NCBI GenBank assembly: GCA_002964805.2
Contig: PUDQ02000001.1
Coordinates: 6,100,001-6,164,000, forward strand
Direction of reading: 5' to 3'
Source: Trametes villosa
Taxonomy: Eukaryota > Basidiomycota > Agaricomycetes > Polyporales > Polyporaceae
DNA: 64,000 nt
Shown here: in pieces, positions 32,985-50,421 of the stretch
Position numbering within the stretch: the first letter of the stretch is position 1
Layout: every line of letters starts with the position of its first letter
Program-made: the position numbers and the translations under genes
The notes under the pieces: model-generated
Database searches by the model: none
The model's input: the letters and a program-made list of their open reading frames with translations, nothing else
Told to the model about the DNA's origin: nothing

Positions 32985-35254
32985 AGTTCCTCGAGCAGAT
33001 GGATGTGAGGGGGTTGTGCAAGACCAAGTTCACCGGCGGCCTGTGGCAGGCTGGCTATGACATCGCGCGTCTCGGGTGCATCAGGCTCCTACTTAGCCGC
33101 CCGCCATACACGCGAGAACCCCCGATAGGCGCCCAGTCGCGTCCCCAAGCGCGAACCTGGACGCGAACGACATGGTCATGCTTAACAGCGACCACCATGG
33201 CCGTGCTCTCGCAAGGAATTCTTTTGGTGAGTGCCTTCCTAGCGCACGGTTATTTCCGCGCTTATGTAAAGAAGTCCACGATAGAGCGAGTCGAGTAGAG
33301 GGATGTGGCAGCTGTTGACGCGTACTACGGTATATACACGTCCGTAGGCTGCATGATCGACGCTGTGGTTGTACAACCCAGGTCTCAGGCCAACGGCCTC
33401 ATGGCTCTGGTAACATTCATGCATATGGATCTTGTTCTCACAGGTACGAACACGAACGCGGCCTACTTGGCTGATATCATGATATCAGGGGACCCACCAA
33501 AATGGTGGAAGTGGAACTACGATCCGACGGGTCAGAGTTCCACTTCCACTCGCCATTCCATTTTCATTTCCACTCCAATGGGCGGCGCGGCCGGAACGAG
33601 GCGGGTGCACGGACGCTAACGATGCGCGTGCGCGATGCTTGCGGCGAGGGCGACACCGACCCGCACATGAATGAGGCGGAGGGCGCGTGCGCGTGTGGTG
33701 CAGGCGCATGCAAGGCCTACGATGAGGTCAGCGCGCGCGCAGGCGCATCAACAGCGGACGCGAACGAGGCGTGCGTAACTGAGAGATATAGGTGCTCTCG
33801 CGGACACCAGCGTGGCCAGGTGGACGCCTCCGGCTCGCACTGCGAAGGCGAGGACAGCTACGTGCAGCGCATGTGTCCGGCGAGCGCATACAGTGTATGG
33901 ACACGCTATGCTTACTCGGCCACAAATGGGTGGAAGCGTATCCGCGATGGGCATTGCTTGGACGGTCGCTTCCACCTATCCGAGTACTACTCCGAGAGGT
34001 TGTGCGCATTTGGTCCGTATCGACTCCACCATCCGATGCAGGCGTATACTCTGATCCCTGTGCAGTCTAGCTCAGGCTTAGACAATCTCTGCAACACCAC
34101 CCACTGTCGTACCGCCCCTTCCTTTCTCATACAAACCCTGTCCTGAAGGATGCAAGCGATCGCCTTGTCCTTCATCAAACCCCAAATCATAACCGCTAGA
34201 AGCCCTTACCATCTGAACACGCCACGTTCATCTACCGGACGTAATGATGAGGGCTGCCTGTGCGCGAAGGAGACCTGCCCCGGACAATCACCGGACGTTC
34301 AAGCACAACCTTCGTCCTATTCGCAAGTCTATCGGACGGCAAATCTGCGGCGTTGCTGTGAAGAGCGACCTCCGCGTTAGCTTTGAGGTGTGTCCATATC
34401 TACTTGGGCGACCGGTACGCTTCCTAGACTACTAGCCTAATCATGATTGATATGGTACCCCCCGACAGTTCAGAAGTCCTCCCTAGAGCCGAAGTTGTCG
34501 TTTTGCTTGCCTGAAAGACGGTGCCATGCATGTCCGGACGCTGTCCTGCACATAACCGAGTAGGTACTGTATGACAGGCTGCTCGCACCCATCGTGGGGC
34601 CTATGCCGATATGGGCGCCCCGTACACGGCACCCTGTTTCTGTGGCTGCGAACCACTCCGCGACCTGACGGTACTTTGCCCGCCTGCTCGCGAGTCGGGT
34701 CCCCCCCTGCTCACCTCGACGTTCTGCTTGACGTTCCATGTCTTCGTTGCAGCTGGGGAGATAGAGGATAGCACACACGTGGACTTCTGTGCGACGCCCT
34801 CGATAACAGGCAAGGCAACGGCGCATACAAAATTTTCCTCGTGGGCGCCGTAAACCTGATCTTGTAACTGCCGCCGGCTCGGAGAGGCTCCCATCACCTT
34901 ATCGACCCCTCGAACGGGCCCAGCCAATCGCATCGCCTGGGCGTATACCCCGGAATGCGGGGAAGAGCCGCGGAAGACACATCCGAAACACTTTGCAGGC
35001 CCCGGGCCTCCGCAGGGCGAAGTCGGGCAAGGTTAGAGTCATCTCTATCAACAATTGCCACATTCTCAGGCTGCAGCGCTGGCCTGATATATACCGCCCG
35101 ACAGATAGCAGCGCGCACAGCTGTCCCGCACCCCCCTATTCCGACCACCTCTGCCCTCATGTGAGTACACCGAGCAAGCACGCGGGCGCGGAACGAACCT
35201 AACGACGGCCACCCGCGCAGACACGACGGCAGGTCCGGTCCAGGTGTCTCCGCC
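32985..35254. other. 2.3 kb without a convincing gene
   Basis: Includes the PAM17 promoter. One 214-codon plus-strand frame (33502-34146) is low in complexity and resembles nothing; short minus-strand frames overlap it. Three nested inverted repeats lie at 33471-33549 (listed separately). The rest shows nothing I can name. Confidence 0.4.
33471..33549. repeat. cluster of palindromes and inverted repeats
   Basis: CTGATATCATGATATCAG (33471-33488) is a perfect 18-bp palindrome. CCACCA-AAA-TGGTGG follows at about 33494-33508. GTGGAAGTGGAACT (33505-33518) is the exact reverse complement of AGTTCCACTTCCAC (33536-33549), with a 17-base loop. The region after it (to about 33580) is made of TTCCA/TTTCC words. 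No gene boundary coincides with it. Confidence 0.7.
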
Positions 35255-36479
35255 ATGCTTCCGCGCGCCATCCTCCCGGCCGAGCTCTGCGACGAGACGA
35301 TAGACTACCTCTGGGACGACGTCGCGTCCCTCCGCGCATGCAGCCTCGCGTGCAAGGCGTGGCTGCCCTGCAGCCGCTTCCACCTCTTCCGCAACGTCCG
35401 CCTGCGGCACGCGGACGACGTGCTCCGCTTCCGCGCGCTCCTCGCGTCGTCCCCGAGCATCGCCGACTGCGTCCGCAAGCTCTCGCTCAGCGCGGACTAC
35501 GACGGCGCGACCGCCGAGGGCGCCGCGCAGGAGGACGACACGTGGGTCGACGGCGCGGCGTCCCTCCTCCCGCTCCTCCACCACATCACGACGCTCGGGC
35601 TCGCGCGCGTGCGCTGGCACGCGCTGAGCGCCGAGACGCGCGCGGCGTTCGCGGGCGTGTGCGAGCGCGTGCGCCAGCTCTTCCTGTTTGAGGTCTCGTT
35701 CGAGGCCTCGCGCGACGTCGTCGCGTTCCTCTCAGGCTTCCCCGCGCTGCAGGAGCTCTACTTCCAGGCGGTGTCGTGGAAGACCGACTCGCCGGCGCCG
35801 TTCGAGGAGCCGAGCGCGGACGCGGGGCGCATGCAGCTCTCGTACCTCTTCCTCGACCCGAAGTCGTCGCCGACGCTCGTCACGGAGTGGCTGCTGAAGC
35901 ACCCGGAGGAGCAGCACCTGCGCACTATCCAGCTGTGCTGGCGCGAACTAGAGAACACTCAGGCGGTCGGAGACCTGCTCCAGGCGAGCGGCTCCTCGCT
36001 CGAGTCCCTCCAGATCGAGTTCCCGGCCGGGCTCTCGGAAGACGGTAAGCCCCTCGCTACCTTCGGCCCCGCACACGCCACTGACCCTTCACATTGCAGC
36101 GGTGCTCCAGGACCACCTCAGCCTCGCGCACAACACCGGCCTGCGCGTGCTGCAGTTTGGCGGGCTCGACGTGCGCGCCCAGCACGCGTTCCTCTCCCGG
36201 CGGCTCTTCCCGTGGGTGACCGCGATGCTCTCTCAGGTGCGTTCGCGGCACCTGCAGGAGGTCTCGTTCGCGCTCGAGATCGCGTCCGTCGCGGACCTGC
36301 GCGCGCTCGACTGGGCACGCATCGACGCGGACCTCTCGCGCACCGAGTTCCACGGGCTCCATGTTATGTTCTACGTCTCTTGCGAGCGCGACGGCCTGGA
36401 GAAGGAGGTGCGCGAGGAGATTTCGAGCCGCCTTGAGGGCTTCCAGCAGCGCGGCACGCTCTGCATTTCGTGCATCTGA
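35255..36479 (+). CDS. F-box protein, 389 aa
   Basis: Two exons (35255-36044, 36100-36479). An F-box-like N-terminus (LPAELCDETIDYLWDDVASLRACSL, shortened: LPAELCDETIDYLWDD) is followed by the CSLACKAWLPCSR stretch typical of basidiomycete F-box proteins. Leucine-rich segments follow (LHHITTLGLARV, LRVLQFGGLDV, LQEVSFALEI), suggesting an LRR-like solenoid. It presumably recruits a substrate to SCF. The single intron sits at the same place as in the paralogue at 46859-48042 (after the E-(P/L)...E segment that precedes the leucine-rich C-terminal part). The ATG has a good context (CGCCATGC). Confidence 0.85.
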
Positions 36480-37176
36480 GGGCGGTAGTACGCTGGGATT
36501 GATTTATTAGACGGGTTTGCGGGCTGGGTCCCGGTCGCTACTGTAGACATCTTGCTATCTTGTTCTGACTTCGTTAGACTGCTTTATGGGTATTTGGGTT
36601 TTGTTTCGTGGGCTTCTTGGGTTTTACGGTTCATCAGTCTCTGCTAATTGGGGTGTCTATACATGTCTGCTACAACTAATACGGATCTCTGTACAATGTT
36701 ACCTGTGGAATTCGACTTTCCGAGGAGGTCGTTCCGAGCGTCGAGCAATGCTTATACTTCGTGTCGTTAACCTACAGAGTTTTTTCTCCGAGCTACCGCC
36801 AGAATGTACATGCGCGTATGCTCTCCCCGGGTCCGCGAGGGATTCGAGGATATCCCCCGTATGGGGTGGCACACCTGTTGGACTCGCCGCTCATGCCAAC
36901 ACCTTCACACATGGAGAAATCAACCTGCGTGTACCACAGCTTCGGCCCACGCCCACGCAAAGCAACGGCAGGATGCATCCAGGGACCATATGTATTCGAC
37001 TTGCAACATGACACTGGAGAGACACAACACGAGCGGTGATTGTATGCGGTATTAGAAGATGCGGATTTTTATTGGCAATGCAAGGTCTAAAGTAAGAGGA
37101 TCCAGCCCTGCACCACCGCCTCACCCACGCGCCAGCACCGTCGCCGTCCGTCCGGGTCCGTCGTCAGTCAAGCCGA
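36480..37176. other. 3' region between convergent genes
   Basis: Lies between the 3' ends of the F-box gene and ATP2. T-rich on the plus strand just after the F-box stop, consistent with a 3' UTR. No gene seen. Confidence 0.45.
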
Positions 37177-39114
<1,938 letters not shown>

Positions 39115-39629
39115 CGTGGACGACGTGGACGATGAAGGGAGGTGAACGGTGGTGAGAGCTCGACCACGCCCGACACGTAGGGGAATAAAGTTCGCCGTTC
39201 AAACTCCGCCAGCCCCGTTGCCGGCCTGCCCCGACTCCCTCCGCCCGCGCCCCGCCTCGCTGCCGGCCTCGCGCCCCCTGCTCTCAACGGCCATGCCCCC
39301 GCATACTTTATTACGCTCGACCCGAGCTGCACGCGCGCAGACACGCACACCGCTCGCAGGAAGCACAGTGACACCGCCAGCGCAGGTGGGGTCACCCGCC
39401 TCGCTGCTATCGGCCGATATCCGGAGCCCTGGCACCAGGACCCCGAGGACGGGCCCCCGTTCCGCAGCGAGTGAGCGGTCCGGTGCGGCGAAATTTTGAG
39501 GGCGGGAGGTCAAAGGGAGGATCGGCGCTGCTCGCAGCTTAGAAAGATGTCGCAAAGTCCCCCCGCGCACGTTCGTGTATCGCTGGCCGTTGCGTCCATC
39601 GCAGACCGTATAAGTGCCCGCTCTCGACG
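39115..39629. promoter_or_regulatory. shared divergent promoter region of ATP2 and ADE4
   Basis: About 515 bp between the ATP2 start codon and the A of the split ADE4 start codon. C-rich and pyrimidine-rich stretches on the plus strand between about 39200 and 39300; no clear TATA box that I trust. The 5' UTR of ADE4 occupies its right end up to 39629. Confidence 0.5.
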
Positions 39630-41597
39630 AGTGAGTCTGCAGCCGCGCCCGTACGCCCGTCCGAGTCTGACCTTGCGCGCAGTGTGTGGAATCCTAGGCC
39701 TCCTGCTGCACGACCCGTCGATCGATGCGGCTTCTGAGATCTGCGAAGGCCTCTCTCTTCTCCAGCATCGCGGGCAAGATGCGTGCGGCATCGTCACCTG
39801 CGGTCCGAAGGGACGCTTCTACCAGTGCAAGGCAAACGGGATGGTCAGGGACGTTTTTGACGCCTCCGCGATCTCGAGGCTAGTCGGCGGAATGGGTGTC
39901 GGACACGGTCAGTCCCCTCGGACATGTCATACACACGTACTCTGCGTGCTCACGGAGCCCAAGTGCGTTATCCGACTGCCGGCAGCTCGAACCACGCCGA
40001 AGCGCAGCCCTTCTATGTCAACTCGCCCTATGGCATCGTTATGGCCCACGTACGTGCGCGCAGTCGAGTTCGCATGTGCCTCCATTCACAGACCCTCAGA
40101 ACGGGAACCTGATCAATACCGCGAGCCTCCTGCACTACATGGACAGCGTCGCCCACAGGCACATCAACACCACCTCCGACTCCGAGCTCCTCCTGAACAT
40201 CTTCGCGGACAACCTGCAGCAGACGGGCAAGTTCCGTATTAACGAGGAGGACATCTTCACCGCCATCGGCGGGCTCATGCACCAGGTCAAGGGCGCGTAC
40301 GCGTGCGCCGCCATGCTCGCCGGGTTCGGCATCATCGCGTTCCGCGACCCGAACGGCATCCGCCCCCTCGGCATGGGCTGGCGCAAGGCGCTCGGTGGCG
40401 GCGCAGGCAAGGACTGGCTGTTCGCGAGCGAGAGCGTCGTGGCGGACGCCTCCGGGTTCGGCGAGTGGGAAGACGTGCGTCCGGGCGAGGCCGTCATCAT
40501 CACCCGCAACGGCGTGTCGCGGAGGCAAGTCAGTGCCCCCGCCACCTTCGCCCCCGACATCTTCGAGTACGTCTACTTCGCGCGTCCGGACTCTGTCTTG
40601 GACGGTGTGAGTGTGTACCGGAGCCGTATGGCGATGGGTGACGCCCTTGCGGAAGAGGTGAAGCGCGTCTTGGACGAGCACAAGCTCTCCGTGGACGTTG
40701 TCATCCCCGTCCCGGATACGTCCCGCGTTGCTGCGCTCAACCTAGCGCAGAAGCTGCAGCTGCCATACCGCGAAGGTTTCATCAAGAACCGGTATGTCGG
40801 CCGGACGTTCATCATGCCTGGTCAGACGATGAGGTATGTAGTCTCCGCCTTGAATCGCACACCGGAACTCACCCTTGCCCAGGCGGAAGAACGTGCGGAG
40901 GAAACTCAATGCGATGGCCCTCGAGTTCTCCGGCAAGAACGTTCTTATTGTGGATGGTAGGTGCACTTCGCTGTTGTGGCGGGATACGGCTCGCTCACGT
41001 GGGCTTGGTAGACTCCATCGTACGTGGTACCACGTCGAAAGAGATCATCCAGATGGCGAAGGACGTCGGCGCTAAGAAGGTCATCGTCGCGAGCTGTGCT
41101 CCTCCCATCCGGTATGTCCCCCCTCCGGAACTGAATATCACTACACGGATGCTTACCTACCTCCCAGCCACGTCAACGTATACGGCATCGACATGCCCTC
41201 CCGCGTCGAGCTTGTCGCGCACAACCGCACGCCGGACGAGATCGCGAAGGCAATCGGTGCCGACCTCGTCATCTTCCAGACGCTCCCTGACCTCGTCGCC
41301 TCCGTGCGGCAGTTCAACCCCGCGCTCACCGCGTTCGACTGCTCCGTCTTCACGGGCGAGTACGTCACTGGGGGCGTCGACGACGCGTACCTGCGCTTCC
41401 TCGAGGGCCTCCGCGCGGACAACGTGAAGGCCGGGGCGGAGCTCGGCGCGCTCGGCGCGATGGAGGGCAAGGGCGGGGGTGCGCGTGCGCGCGAGGACCA
41501 GCCCGGGGAGAGCAAGGAGATGGCGCTGGGCTGCAGCGGGCCGATGAACGGCGCGGACAGTACCGTAGGACTGCATAATTCCTATTCGTTGTCTTGA
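39630..41597 (+). CDS. ADE4: amidophosphoribosyltransferase (first step of purine synthesis)
   Basis: Converts PRPP and glutamine to phosphoribosylamine in the cytosol. Exons: 39630 (one base), 39683-39907, 39964-40049, 40100-40833, 40883-40956, 41012-41111, 41168-41597; 549 aa. MCGILG opens the Ntn-glutaminase domain with nucleophile Cys2; then [43 protein letters not shown]. The PRPP-binding loop is [14 protein letters not shown], split by an intron. The start codon itself is made by splicing: exon A at 39630 plus TG at 39683 (donor GTGAGT, acceptor GCGCAG). Without that splice the frame gives an N-terminal extension with V before CGI, which would bury the catalytic Cys. The C-terminus after about residue 500 is Gly/Ala-rich. 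Confidence 0.95.
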
Positions 41598-42164
41598 CAT
41601 AATCGCGGCTCGGGGCTTGGGTGGGTAGAACTTGTAGACAGAAGAGATAAACAGAAATGTACTCTATACTTAGACATTGTTGCGTTCGGGCGTATGCATA
41701 GAGCCTGCCAGTACCTGCCACACACTCGACGTTGTGCTACTTCGCGTCGCTCAAACTTGGGCACTAAACGTCAGAGTACGCATATTTAGGACATGAACAA
41801 CGCGAACATGCCTCTCACACACGTCTACGCAAAATTTAAGGCAAGAGTACGATTGCGGGAGGCTGCTGCCACCCGCGCCAGGGAGTTGTGCGTACAATTT
41901 TGGCACAGCCACTGAAGCGAGTAAGAAGTGTGGCTCGGGCGCTTGACCAGGCCTGCAGCCCTCCAGAGCCCTCCACCACGACCATCGCAGCTTCGCACAC
42001 GTAAGTCGCCAGCCAAGGTTTCCACAGCGCATATATTCACTCAAGAGTCGACGGTACATAGATAGCCCTGTGATTTACTTCACATACGAGGTCACACCAA
42101 TTTTTCGGCCTTGCCACTCAGCCGCAGCGCTACGGTAGCGCACAACAACCCCTCTCATTGCGCC
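41598..42164. other. intergenic, nothing recognised
   Basis: 3' region of ADE4 and promoter of the SNF2-family gene. No gene or repeat of note. Confidence 0.4.
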
Positions 42165-46414
<4,250 letters not shown>

Positions 46415-46858
46415 CCACGGTCACAAACGCGCACCCAGCTTCGTCATCTCGCTATCTTGCTGTTCTTGTTCTTCCGACCCGCTTTCACATGCTCTGCCTT
46501 TCAGTGTTGTACTCATAGGTTTGTAGACACCCGCTATACGTCCTCAGCCCAGCCCTTCGGATAACTAGATGCACACGCACGCACTACGCCGACATGTCAT
46601 GTTACTCCTCAGCCGACCGTGCACATCGTTGCTAACGCTCTCGCGGGATAACCCAGGCCTGCTATTCCTGTCATGTACCAGCACATAATGACCCATTACC
46701 GAATGTATATAATGTACTACGACGAGACGACGACCCTCATGTGGGGGTCAGACAGTATAACCCCAAGAAATATGAAGAGACTCACGATGCTCCCAAGAAG
46801 ATCTACGGTATACCCAAGAAACCCGTGAAACCCTAAAACCCAGAAGAAACGGAACGGA
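46415..46858. other. 3' region between convergent genes
   Basis: Between the SNF2-family gene and an F-box gene. The right end (about 46760-46850) is made of imperfect repeats of CCCAAGAA(A/G). Nothing else. Confidence 0.4.
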
Positions 46859-48042
46859 TCAAGTGCATCGAAGGGAGAGCTTCCCTCTCTTCACGAGTCC
46901 GGGAAGGTAGCCTACGACGGCTTCCTTCACCACCCTCGGGTCGTTGCTCGCATGCATCGCCAGGTTGATGGTGACGTTGAGGACGGTGTGCTCGAAGGTT
47001 GGCTGAGAAAGGGTCGAATCGAGGGCGGCCCAGTCGAACGACGAGATAGAGGAGGTGTTGAGGACGAGCATGGACATGGAGAGCGTCTCGAGCCCTGGCG
47101 CCCGCAGGTCCGCGAGGAGCGCTGACGTCCACGCGACGCATCCGGGGACGACCAGGCCGTCTATCTCCAGCGAGCGGAGATTGATGTTGTGGTGTAGGCT
47201 CGGCAGCTCTTGCGACTCTGTAGGACCTCATGAGCTTTCATTCACGGGAAGTGTAACAGACAACTGTGGTGCTCACCCTCGACGGTAGTCGGCAGTTCCA
47301 TGTACACGCTCTCGAGCGCAGGCCCGCACGCACGGAGCAAGCCGTTCAGGGTGTCGATCGAATCCCGCTCGCGCCACCGGACCATGAGAGTGCGCACGTC
47401 GAGGCTTTCAGCCGATGGCAGGAGCCACTCGCGCAGCATCTCGGACGACGCCCACGAATCCACCACGAGCTGCCGGAGAAGCGGAGTCTCCGTTGAAGGT
47501 GCAGGCGGAAGCGAGCTGTACGGCGCGCAGGAAGGGTTCATCCACGACACGCGGAAGAAGCAGAGGCTGCGGATGTTGCGTGCGGCGGAGAGCAGCGCGT
47601 GCATATCTGCGAAGCTGTCGAAGTAGACGTCCGCTAGGACGAGCGCGGAGAGCCGAGAGAGCGCTCCGAGCGTCTCCGGGGATGCCTTCTGGAGCGAGAC
47701 GTAGTGCAGCCCGACGAGCTCGAGGGTCGCGAGCCGGTGCAATTGCGCGACGAGGGCTGGTACGCGGGTCACCCAGTTCTGCGCGTATGCAGCGCTCATG
47801 GGCTCGCTGACGGAGAGCTTCTGGACGTAGTTGGCGACGGCGGGTACACGCTCGAGGAGCGCCTCAAAGCGGGCGCAATCCTTCGCGCCAGTGAGGCGTT
47901 GGTCCCGGAAGAGGTGGGTACGCGCCGAGGGTACCCAGTCGTGGCACGCGAGGCTGCACGCCAGCAGGGAGGGGCGGTCGTTCCATAGGTGATCAATGGC
48001 CTGGTCAACGAGCTCCTGCGGGAGCCTTCGTGGCACAATCAT
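46859..48042 (-). CDS. F-box protein, 374 aa
   Basis: Two exons (48042-47277, 47217-46859). Start placed at MIVPRRLPQELVDQ, which aligns with the start of the paralogue at 35255; an ATG eight codons upstream is also open. F-box: LPQELVDQAIDHLWND, then CSLACHDWVPSAR. Leucine-rich segments follow (LHRLATLELVGL, LSALVLADV, LRSLEIDGLVV, LETLSMSMLVL), suggesting an LRR-like C-terminal part. Its one intron sits at the equivalent position to the 35255 gene. The pair flanks ATP2, ADE4 and the SNF2-family gene in opposite orientations. Substrate unknown. Confidence 0.83.
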
Positions 48043-48566
48043 GGCTTCTCTAAATCCGCGGCTCACTCAAGCCATGCCCGCGGAGAGCCGCACTGGAACT
48101 ACTCACCGGATGAGGACACGCCCAGGGACAAGGAGGAGCTAACCTCCCCCCACACGGACTACGATGGTGGTCGTTTATCTGAAGGCGAGTCATCCTGCGC
48201 AGGGGTATATCCCACCGTCGCCAAAATGACATGAGCTGATCTCGGGTGTATGTCGCATGCGCAACCTACACGGTCGATGATAGGGGCGCGCACAAGACGA
48301 CCGCCACGGTGAGAACGCGTCGCGACTGGAACCGGATAAGGTGCGGTTAGCGTGGCTTATCGGGGCTTCAACCGATCGAAACGCGGAATAGAAGGGGCTT
48401 ACTTCCGAGCTAATGCCCGGCTAAAGCCATATTGATCACGCTTCCATGGAAATTTAGATGTTCCCGGCAACTGCGCGCGCTTCGACTTGTGCGTTGTCGC
48501 CCTCTTCGTCGTCCTCCCTCCTCGACCCTCGCCCGCCCATCCTCGTCCTCGACCCGCTCCTCCGCC
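48043..48566. promoter_or_regulatory. divergent promoter region of F-box gene and septin
   Basis: About 520 bp between two start codons pointing away from each other. The last 80 bases before the septin ATG are rich in TC, as is common for fungal 5' UTRs. No specific site identified. Confidence 0.4.
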
Positions 48567-49851
48567 ATGGCCTCCACCCCCGCTGAAGAGATCCGTGCCA
48601 ACTCCTACGTCGGCTTCGACACCATCACGCAGCAGATTGAGCACAAGCTCCTCAAGCGCGGCTTCCAGTTCAACATCATCGTTGCCGGTACGCGGGTACC
48701 GCATGCGTATGTGTGTAGAAAGAGTAGGCTGACGCGTTGCGTGCGTCTGCAGGCCAGACGGGTCTCGGAAAGTCGACGTTGATTAACACCATCTTCGCGT
48801 CGCACTTGATTGACTCCAAGGGACGCCTGGAGCCGGATGAGCCTGTGAGGCAGACGACGGAGATCCACCCCGTCTCGCATGGTACGCGCTGCACTTCGCG
48901 TATATGGTGTGCATGAAGCTGACTTCCTCCAGTCATTGTCGAGAACGGCGTCAGGCTCCGCCTGAACATCGTTGATACCCCCGGTTACGGCGACCAGATC
49001 AACAACGAAAACTGGTGCGTGTGGCAGCGAGGCAGAACGAATCTCCTTCTGACGCAAACTTTCGCTCGACAGCTGGGACCCCATCGTCAAGTACATCAAG
49101 GACCAGCACAGCGCGTACCTCCGCAAGGAGCTCACCGCGCAGCGTGACCGCCACATCCAGGACACGCGTATCCACTGCTGCCTTTTCTTCATCAACCCTA
49201 CGGGCCACTCCCTGCGCCCTATTGACATCATCGTCATGAAGAAGCTTAGCGAGGTCGTCAACGTCGTCCCTGTCATCGCCAAGTCCGACAGCCTGACTCT
49301 CGAGGAGCGTGAGGCGTTTAAGCAGAGGGTAAGCACTTCGAACCGTATAATGAGAGGAATGGCTCAATTCAATTGTTTTTCAGATTCGGGACGAGCTCGT
49401 TTACAACAACATTCGCCTGTACCCCTTCGACACGGAGGAGAACGACGAGGAGGAGATCCAGCTCAACGAGACTATTCGGGTACGCACACTGCTTCCTGTT
49501 TTATGTTCACGGGTACTGAACGCCGCGCAGAGCATGATTCCGTTTGCGGTCGTTGGCTCCGAGCGCACCGTGATCATCGACGGCAAGCAGGTCCGTGGCC
49601 GCAAGAACCGCTGGGGTGTCGTGAACGTAGAGGACGAGCGGCACTGCGAGTTCCAGCACCTGAGGAACTTCCTCACCAGGTACGTGCACACACGACTGAC
49701 AGTGTTGGCAGTCTGCTTACACCCGATCAGGTCGCACCTCCAGGACCTCATCGAGACGACCGCGCAGATCCACTACGAGGCATTCCGGTCAAAACAGCTG
49801 CTCGCGCTCAAGGAGCAGACCAACGCGCGCCCGTCCGCGGCGGCGCAGTGA
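48567..49851 (+). CDS. CDC10: septin, Cdc10 group
   Basis: Septins polymerise into filaments at the bud neck, septa and hyphal tips. Seven exons (48567-48687, 48753-48881, 48933-49014, 49073-49328, 49384-49479, 49531-49679, 49731-49851) give 317 aa. G1: GQTGLGKST (41-49); G3: DTPGYGD; G4: AKSD. The opening SYVGFDTITQQIEHKLLKRGFQF (shortened: SYVGFDTITQQIEHKLLK) is diagnostic of the Cdc10/AspD/Spn2 group, as is the absence of a C-terminal coiled coil. The septin unique element (GRKNRWGVVNVEDERHCEF) is present. The basic residues before G1 (KLLKRGF) form the phosphoinositide-binding patch known in the family. Confidence 0.94.
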
Positions 49852-50421
49852 ACGCGCCCGGATTGGCGTGTGCCGCTCGCGCGGTGCACGCCAGCATCCG
49901 TCATGCCGGTGGGATTGGGAGTGCGTCTTTATACCCCTTTCGTTGGATTCCGTTTGCCGTTGCCGTCGCCGTTCCCTCGCCCTTGTCGCTACCGTCGAAC
50001 GCTCGTTGCTTCTTCTGGATGTCCGATAGTCCGTACGCCCCGTATAGTGCCCTCACATCTGTTGTCTCGATCTTACAGCTTGGCTCTGTGCCTCTACGCT
50101 CCTTTATAATAGCAGATTTTCGCGGCCTAAACGGTGAAAGTTCTTGTGTTTTCACGCCTCATTGTAAATGTTCGCGAGTACGTTGGATGTCGTGGGTCGT
50201 GCCTCCCTCGTCGAGAAAGCACACCATGGCCCCGAGGGCTTGTGCACTGTCTCCCACTGTGGCTTGGCTAGAAACGGTTGCCGGTAGGCGCCCGATGCGC
50301 GCGTGGTACAAGGCCACAAGCGGCTCGCTTTGATCGCTGCTTGTCTGCCCCCCCTGCGCCCTCGTCGCCGCTCGTCGCCAGCTCGCTCACGCACACCAAC
50401 GGACACACTAGCCTCGTCAAT
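49852..50421. other. intergenic, nothing recognised
   Basis: Septin 3' UTR and promoter of the F-box/WD40 gene. No gene seen; a 365-codon frame running through septin introns into this region is an artefact. Confidence 0.4.

Noticed and set aside
33502..34146. 214-codon frame after the inverted repeats
   Set aside because: Ala/Gly/Cys-rich with no motif, runs through simple TTCCA repeats, and no splice partners or neighbours support it.
39496..39682. N-terminal extension of ADE4 (frame starting MRAGGQ or MSQSPP)
   Set aside because: Would place residues before the catalytic Cys and give VCGI instead of MCGI; the split-start splice restores the conserved start.
49236..50333. 365-codon frame through septin exons 4-7 and beyond
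   Set aside because: Reads through septin introns in the wrong frame; the septin exons are unambiguous.
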